DNA of 64,000 bases, taken from assembly GCA_029167045.1 (NCBI GenBank), contig JARFPK010000006.1, positions 1 through 64,000 of the forward strand, given 5' to 3'. Position numbers and translations under genes: made by a program. The stretch is from Candidatus Methanocrinis natronophilus. GTDB lineage: Archaea; Halobacteriota; Methanosarcinia; Methanotrichales; Methanotrichaceae. Below the pieces are notes generated by a model. That model did no database searches and had not been told where the DNA came from. It saw only the letters and a list, made by a program, of their open reading frames with translations. Every line of letters starts with the position of its first letter. Position 1 is the stretch's first letter. This document shows, piece after piece, positions 59,149 to 64,000 of the stretch.

Positions 59149-59742
59149 GTGACCGCAGATCGTTTTAGTGAGAGAATAGAGATATCAAGAGACGATTTCG
59201 ATAGGATGAGCCGGGAGGATCAGATCGTATACCTCACCGAGAACGTGAGATGCTTACCGGATTACCTGGTGGATCCGGGGATCGATCTATTGAACCGCGC
59301 CGGCGAGACGGAGCTGGCCATATCTCTCGCGAAAGACTCAGGAAGGGTCGATAGGGCGGTGGAGATCGCCGTCGAGGAGGGAGACTTTCTCTGGGCCGCC
59401 CTCATCTCCAAGAAGGCAGGAAGGAAGGAGGATTCGGAGAGGCTCTTAAAAGAGGGGCTATCCTACTACGTCTCCAACGAGATGTACGGCCGGGCCGTCA
59501 GCGCCGCCAAGGCCCTGGGCCTCCCCGAGGATCAGATCGAAAGGCTCTTCGAGGCCGGGGTGAGGCATGAGAGGAGAGATATGGATCTCTCCAGGGTCCA
59601 GTACGCCCTGGAGACGGTTGCCCTAAGCCTGGAGAGCGCCCTCATCGGGAGAGACGACGAGATGGCAGAAGGGCTGCGAGATGCGATGGGAGAAGAGAGG
59701 AGTAGGGCCCTAGGACGGCCCTCAGAGGTTCAGAAAAAGTAA
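59149..59742 (+). CDS. Alpha-helical repeat protein of unknown function (197 aa)
   Basis: The 197-residue protein is almost entirely helical with TPR/HEAT-like helix pairs (GETELAISLAKDSGRVDRAVE, EEGDFLWAALISKKAGRKED, YGRAVSAAKALGLPEDQIERL) and many charged residues. No enzyme motif is visible. It starts with GTG 4 bp after surE and ends about 50 bp before the convergent rnz stop. It may be a partner of SurE because of the tight coupling, but that is inference. Confidence 0.7.
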   Translation: MTADRFSERIEISRDDFDRMSREDQIVYLTENVRCLPDYLVDPGIDLLNRAGETELAISLAKDSGRVDRAVEIAVEEGDFLWAALISKKAGRKEDSERLLKEGLSYYVSNEMYGRAVSAAKALGLPEDQIERLFEAGVRHERRDMDLSRVQYALETVALSLESALIGRDDEMAEGLRDAMGEERSRALGRPSEVQKK

Positions 59743-59791
59743 TGTCGTGATCTGGGCTCAATATAATACCGGCGCCCCCGGTCTTCTGATT

Positions 59792-60721
59792 TCAGCGGTC
59801 TCTCAGCTTCAGATCGATCTTCATCAGATCTTCGGCTACGAGAACCTCCGGATACCGCCTCCTGGCGTCGAAGAGGAGGGTGGAGACGTCGTCGGAGTAC
59901 CGGGAGCTTATGTGGGTGAGAACCAGCATCCTCGCCCCCGCCCTTTTCGCCAGATCCGCCGCCTCGCCGGCGGTGGAGTGCATAGTCTCGATAGCCCAGT
60001 CGGCCATACCGTCGGAGAGAGAACCGTCGTGGATGAGAAGATCCGCCTCCCTGCTCGCCTCCTCGATCTCTGGGACCGGCCTCGTATCCCCGGTGTAGAC
60101 GACCTTTCTTCCCGGCCTCGCAGGGCCCATAACCTCTTCTGGCATTACGATCCTTCCTTCCACCTCCACCCTCTCCCCCCTCTGGAGCCTCCCGAAGAGA
60201 GGGCCGGGAGTAATGCCGAGGGCTACGGCTCTATCCCGGAGGAACCGGCCGGGCCTTGGGTCCTCCCGGAGGCAGTACCCGAGGCTTGGGACGCTGTGGG
60301 AGGTCCTCACAGCCTTGACCTCGTACCCCTCCATCCTCACGACGTCCCCCGCCTCCAGCTCCAGGACCCTCACTTGAAGTCTGCGAGAATAGTAGCAGAG
60401 CCTGTCGAAGAGCTCCACCACCTCGGCGGTCCTGGCCGGCCCTGCGATGGTGACCGGCTCCCTCCTCCCCTGGAAGGCCATAGTCTCAAGAAGCCCCGGT
60501 ATCCCCAGGATGTGGTCGGCGTGAAGGTGGGTTATGAAGATGTAGTCGAGGTTCATCATCCCCGTCTTCGCCCGCATCATCTGCCTCTGGGTCCCTTCGC
60601 CGCAGTCGAAGAGGATCAGCTCCCCCTCACGGTTTATCAGGACCGCCGATGGGTTCCTCTCCGGGGTGGGAAGGGATCCCGCGGTTCCAAGAAAGGTCAC
60701 AGTGAGCATCTTTGGCATCAT
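59792..60721 (-). CDS. rnz: Ribonuclease Z (tRNA 3' endonuclease)
   Basis: It removes 3' trailers from tRNA precursors. The 309-residue metallo-beta-lactamase-fold protein has the zinc motif HLHADH at 65-70, later His/Asp ligands in YTGDTRP and LTHISSRY, and an exosite-like arm (PGPLFGRLQRGERVEVEG). Two in-frame ATGs at 60721/60718 and one at 60709 are close together; a TATA-like box at 60756-60766 allows a leader of about 10 nt with GGGAG. It is convergent with the helical protein gene. Confidence 0.95.
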   Translation of the reverse strand: MMPKMLTVTFLGTAGSLPTPERNPSAVLINREGELILFDCGEGTQRQMMRAKTGMMNLDYIFITHLHADHILGIPGLLETMAFQGRREPVTIAGPARTAEVVELFDRLCYYSRRLQVRVLELEAGDVVRMEGYEVKAVRTSHSVPSLGYCLREDPRPGRFLRDRAVALGITPGPLFGRLQRGERVEVEGRIVMPEEVMGPARPGRKVVYTGDTRPVPEIEEASREADLLIHDGSLSDGMADWAIETMHSTAGEAADLAKRAGARMLVLTHISSRYSDDVSTLLFDARRRYPEVLVAEDLMKIDLKLRDR

Positions 60722-60865
60722 CTCCCGATCAGGGACGAACCTCTTGGGGTAAAGGGTATAAAAAGGTGCGCGGGAGATGGGCGGCCGCCAGAAGGTGAGA
60801 GTGGAGAGGTTAGGGGTGAGAGAGATTATGGCGCCATCTCCCCCCCCAAGATCTCTCGGCCTAAG

Positions 60866-61642
60866 CTATCCTATTATCGGCGTCGGTATGGTGATCTTCA
60901 CCGTGATCGTCGAGATCTTCGTCTCCGCCTCCTCAACTTGTAGGGTTGCGGCCTTGGGGCGCTCGTCCACGTTGGGCCCGCCGGTGATCCTGTACCTCGT
61001 CACCCCCTCCCCGAGGTCATCGTAGGCGTTCATCTCCCACCGGTTGACCCCGGCGTCGACGGCGTTGCCGTGGGAGTTATCCAGGAGCTCGTTTGCTGTT
61101 ATTCTATTTCCATCGGACCCGGCCGGGATCCAGATGCCGTATCTGTTCTTCGAAACGACGTTTCCTGTTATCACGTTCTCATCGGAGTCGGAAAGGTATA
61201 TACCGTGCCATCTGTTCTCAGTGATCAGGTTGTTTCTTATGTAATTTCTATCTGAGTTCACCTCGATCCCGGCCTTCCCGTGCCCCGCGTTCTTCACAAC
61301 GAAACCCTCAAGGGTGATCTGATCTGCATTAAGGATGATCGCGCTTCCCACACCTCTGCCGTCGACGGCGGGCATCCCGGAGCCCGTATCCCTCCCCCGG
61401 AGTATGAGGGTCTTGTCCACCACCAGATTCTCCCTGTACGTCCCGCTCTGGACGCTGAGAATATCCCCGGCCTTCGCCGCTTCGATGGCCTTCTGGATGC
61501 TTGAGTAATCGCATCCTTCGGCCCCGACGGTGATGGTGGCCCCCTGAGCCGCCGCGATGGATATTACCGCGGTCAAGATCAGAGCCGGAAGGATCCTCCG
61601 CCCAGATCCGGTCCTCCTCCTAAATTCCGCCAATCCGTTCAT
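60866..61642 (-). CDS. Secreted NosD-like parallel beta-helix protein (short)
   Basis: The 258-residue protein has a signal peptide (ILPALILTAVISIAAAQG) and a parallel beta-helix of about six turns (NYIRNNLITENRWHGIYLSD, ENVITGNVVSKNRYGIWIPA). It then has a non-helical C-terminal section of about 75 residues (VNRWEMNAYDDLGEGVTRYR). The N-terminal helix entry (ITVGAEGCDYSSIQKAIEAA) matches that of the 394-aa relative at 47238. The start overlaps the stop of the C25 protease gene by 4 bp, so the two secreted proteins are made together. Confidence 0.82.
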   Translation of the reverse strand: MNGLAEFRRRTGSGRRILPALILTAVISIAAAQGATITVGAEGCDYSSIQKAIEAAKAGDILSVQSGTYRENLVVDKTLILRGRDTGSGMPAVDGRGVGSAIILNADQITLEGFVVKNAGHGKAGIEVNSDRNYIRNNLITENRWHGIYLSDSDENVITGNVVSKNRYGIWIPAGSDGNRITANELLDNSHGNAVDAGVNRWEMNAYDDLGEGVTRYRITGGPNVDERPKAATLQVEEAETKISTITVKITIPTPIIG

Positions 61643-64000
61643 CCCCCTAACCCGGTCCCCATACCTTTGAAGATGGGGCCTATATCTTCAAACTCCCTAT
61701 TCATCCTATCGAACTTCGGATCCAGCCCGTCGAAATCGAGGGTTATATCCTCAAAGGTCAGATCGAGGTCCAGATCCCAGCCCGCCACAGGCGACTTCAG
61801 ATCCCCCGGACCGAGCAGCCCATCAGGGCTCAATAGCCTCGTTTCGCCGCCAGAATCTTCCACCAACGACATATCGTCGGAGCCATCTTCGCTCAGATAT
61901 GACACGATCCGCCTCATGATCTCGTTACGGTGCGAAGAGCTGTTTATCGCCTCAAACCCGAAGGCGAGGTAGACGACCCTGTAGGTACCCGTATCGATCC
62001 TGACGCCGCCACAACCACCTTCTCTATAGTTGAAGAGATCTCTCGCATACGCGGTGACGGGGAGGATCTCGCTCGGCCAGTACTGGTTATCTGCACCGTC
62101 CCCTCCGGAGATACCTATGGTGAACCCGTCGGATATGGGGTCTCCAGATACCCCTTCCAGTACGTAGATGCCGGCGTTGTCCTTCACGTACTCCACGTGG
62201 AGGTAATCCCTGAAGAAGGCGGTGTCGTGGATGTTGAAGCCAATGTCCTGACCAGATAAAAAGAGGCTTCCTCCAGAGTCGAGATAGGCGGCCAGGTTCG
62301 CCTGATCCTCTCGTGTCAGGGTGGTCGTGAAGTCCCGCCCGGTGAACCATATGACAGAATCAAAGGACAATAGATCGGTTCTGGAAGGAGGGCCGTCGAC
62401 CTTTATGTAGCTGTAGCCGGCTGCCTGCAGGGCCCTTTCGTAATAGGTATCGTAATCTGACCCCTCATCGTCATCCACCAGGAGGACGGGGCTTCTCCCC
62501 TCGATCACCTCAATATCTCTCTCCCGGCGGACCTCTCCGCCATACTCCTCCCCATCGATAGGCAGAGCCCGGATCTCCAGGGTGTACCTCCCCTCAAGGG
62601 ACCCTTCCCATCTCAAGCTGACGGAGGCGGAGGAGCCGCTGGGGATGTAGGGTATCATCTGCGAGTCCCGGACCGTCCCCCCCTCCAAAAGCTGAACGAC
62701 TACGTCCTCCTCTCCTTTGGAGCCCTGGTTCTCGACAGCGACCTTCGCATCGACGGGTTGACCGGGCTTTGCGTAACTGGGAAGCTCCATATCCGTTATC
62801 TTAATCAGTCGGTCAGATTTGAAGGGCTTATGTAAAGAGGTCTCTGGGCATCCGAAGAGGTTCAGCTGGTAATAGCAGAACCTCATGACGTTACCGTCAC
62901 TTGTTCTGTCGATGGACCCCAGGTTCGCCTCCTTGGAGTACTGCAGAGCCCTGCCGATATTTTCTATGCCCTCGCCGAATACGCCGTTCCAGAACTGCCG
63001 GTGGTACCTCTGGGACGGTCCGTCGGTGGTGGACCTCCTCCCCCAACCGTACCGCGAGTTTCCTATGAAGGCGAAGGCTCCGTAGGGCTCAGTGACGAAA
63101 TGCTCAAGAATCGAGTCGGTGGCCAGATATACGAAGTAGGGGTCTCTGTTGTCGAAGGATCCGGCATAACAGCCCTGGCTGTAGCCGAAGAAGTACCGAT
63201 CGTTCTTCAGACGTCCGACGTCATCGGCCCTCATCTTCATGACGCTTCCTACGTGGGCGTGACCGAGATGGTTTATGATGTGGACGTTTCCATCGATTAT
63301 TCCCGTCAGATCTTCCTTCTTCCATTGTCTGTCCCGCTCGTAGAGGGTAGATTTGTTATAATCTTCAGGAAAGCCCTTGGTTTCGTATCCGCTGGCCTGG
63401 GAACCGTCTTTGATCTCGTCGAGGCAGTTTCCGCCCCAGTCGCTGACCCCGCCGAATCCCAGGTACTCGCCCACCATCCAGACCTCCTTGAGGTAGGCGT
63501 CGTTGGAGGTCGACTCGTAGGCGATCGTCTTTCGGACGAAGTTGGAGAGCGAAGCATAAGAGTCGACGGGAGCCCTTCCCACATAGACCTCGGCCAGGAG
63601 ATCCACCTCCCCGCCCCCGGGGCCGTCCCCTGGCTCGCCGTAGATACCGTTGCCGTTGTAGTCGAAGTTTCCGTCGAGGCAGGCGTAGTAGAGGTCTGAG
63701 GGGATATTCGGAGGAGTTGCCTCGTAATCCCAGGCCCAGAGCCCCCTGGCGGGGACTATGTTGTTCCAGCCTCCGCTGGCCGATCCGCCTCCGTCGGCAT
63801 CGCCACCCAAGAGGACGTAGGTTATGCCGTTGTTGAGATAGGCGTCCCTTATGAAGTTCCTTATTCTCTCCTGCTCGTCGACGCCCGGATATGTGGCATA
63901 TATATCCTCCACGGTGACGATCGTCGAAACCACCCCCCTGGCGGTCTTCCAGCTGGCGAGGTCGGTGAAGTTGTAGGGGACCGGAGCTTTCTTTAGAGCC
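61639..64000 (-). CDS. C25 (gingipain-type) cysteine protease, N-terminus beyond window
   Basis: The frame is open through the right edge (787 codons visible), so the signal and propeptide are not seen. The protease core has catalytic His in INHLGHAHVG and Cys in SQGCYAGSFD, followed by GAFAFIGNSRYGWG and LFGCPETSLH, all typical of peptidase C25. A CARDB-like domain (ELPSYAKPGQPVDAKVAVEN) follows, then a GATase-like/DUF4350-type domain (SVIWFTGRDFTTTLTREDQANLAAY), and an acidic C-terminal tail. It is likely secreted or surface-bound. It is coupled to the NosD-like gene by an ATGA overlap. Confidence 0.85.
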   Translation of the reverse strand, partial: ALKKAPVPYNFTDLASWKTARGVVSTIVTVEDIYATYPGVDEQERIRNFIRDAYLNNGITYVLLGGDADGGGSASGGWNNIVPARGLWAWDYEATPPNIPSDLYYACLDGNFDYNGNGIYGEPGDGPGGGEVDLLAEVYVGRAPVDSYASLSNFVRKTIAYESTSNDAYLKEVWMVGEYLGFGGVSDWGGNCLDEIKDGSQASGYETKGFPEDYNKSTLYERDRQWKKEDLTGIIDGNVHIINHLGHAHVGSVMKMRADDVGRLKNDRYFFGYSQGCYAGSFDNRDPYFVYLATDSILEHFVTEPYGAFAFIGNSRYGWGRRSTTDGPSQRYHRQFWNGVFGEGIENIGRALQYSKEANLGSIDRTSDGNVMRFCYYQLNLFGCPETSLHKPFKSDRLIKITDMELPSYAKPGQPVDAKVAVENQGSKGEEDVVVQLLEGGTVRDSQMIPYIPSGSSASVSLRWEGSLEGRYTLEIRALPIDGEEYGGEVRRERDIEVIEGRSPVLLVDDDEGSDYDTYYERALQAAGYSYIKVDGPPSRTDLLSFDSVIWFTGRDFTTTLTREDQANLAAYLDSGGSLFLSGQDIGFNIHDTAFFRDYLHVEYVKDNAGIYVLEGVSGDPISDGFTIGISGGDGADNQYWPSEILPVTAYARDLFNYREGGCGGVRIDTGTYRVVYLAFGFEAINSSSHRNEIMRRIVSYLSEDGSDDMSLVEDSGGETRLLSPDGLLGPGDLKSPVAGWDLDLDLTFEDITLDFDGLDPKFDRMNREFEDIGPIFKGMGTGLGG

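Overview
The window reads as about 64 kb of a GC-rich euryarchaeal methanogen chromosome, most likely an aceticlastic Methanothrix/Methanosaeta-type organism. Direct support: a methanopterin-pathway protein (beta-RFAP synthase), a DUF2111 protein, a GHMP-type shikimate kinase, a mevalonate-pathway HMG-CoA reductase, inositol-1-phosphate synthase, HerA, an AglJ-like glycosyltransferase and archaeal-style TATA boxes. In about ten genes the box ends 18-25 nt before the start codon, so many transcripts look leaderless. The genus is an inference from gene content only.

Layout. 1-300: the 5' part of a TnpB (IS605/IS1341-type) element cut by the window edge. 0.3-10.1 kb, mostly minus strand: CBS/CorC membrane protein, HtpX protease, two exported giant TPR proteins, GNAT, DUF2111, argG. 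10.2-13.2 kb, plus strand: radical SAM enzyme and an Era-like GTPase/DUF2073/zinc-ribbon operon (the ArvABC/Oap set). 13.2-16 kb: small secreted proteins, including a thioredoxin-like and a Cys-less rhodanese-like protein. 15.9-21.5 kb: three tandem SLC13/TrkA-C permeases with signs of gene conversion. 21.7-27.5 kb: parvulin, a REC-GAF-PAS-PAS protein, ino1, pheA, hmgA. 27.6-30.2 kb: a chorismate-lyase-like/RFAP-synthase fusion and an M42 peptidase. 30.4-33.6 kb, minus strand: a 38-aa membrane peptide, two UspA proteins, purE, and an ATGA-coupled chorismate mutase/shikimate kinase/nuclease-fold operon. 33.7-38.7 kb is an accessory zone: DUF3467, a secreted protein with 333-bp repeats, a gene-poor stretch, an intact TnpB element, a MntA/HepT toxin-antitoxin pair and a 13-bp minisatellite.

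38.7-46 kb: RlmE, phosphomannomutase, AglJ-like glycosyltransferase, then a minus-strand operon of formate dehydrogenase alpha subunit with an AsrA-like Fe-S protein and an AsrB-like flavoprotein. The 600-bp gap upstream of this operon holds a duplicated hairpin-dyad-TATA module that leads into engB. 47.2-54.7 kb: NosD-like surface protein, a frameshifted third TnpB copy, NYN protein, rhomboid protease, HerA, a collapsed MFS pseudogene, a secreted protein and TspO. 54.7-57.1 kb: cytochrome b561-like protein, peroxiredoxin, lipoprotein-like protein. 57.1-58.3 kb: a very AT-rich gene-free island. 58.3-64 kb: surE, an alpha-helical protein, ribonuclease Z, and a NosD-like protein translationally coupled to a C25 (gingipain-type) protease that runs off the right edge.

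How the parts fit. Shikimate kinase, chorismate mutase, prephenate dehydratase and the chorismate-lyase-like fusion all act around chorismate, feeding phenylalanine and methanopterin synthesis. Many other genes concern the cell surface: exported TPR and beta-helix proteins, secreted protease, glycosylation, vesicle GTPase. The most unusual items are the formate dehydrogenase operon with its duplicated control region, the three related TnpB loci (one dead but with intact ends), the chorismate-lyase/RFAPS fusion, the triplicated permeases, and several short peptides of 38-74 residues.
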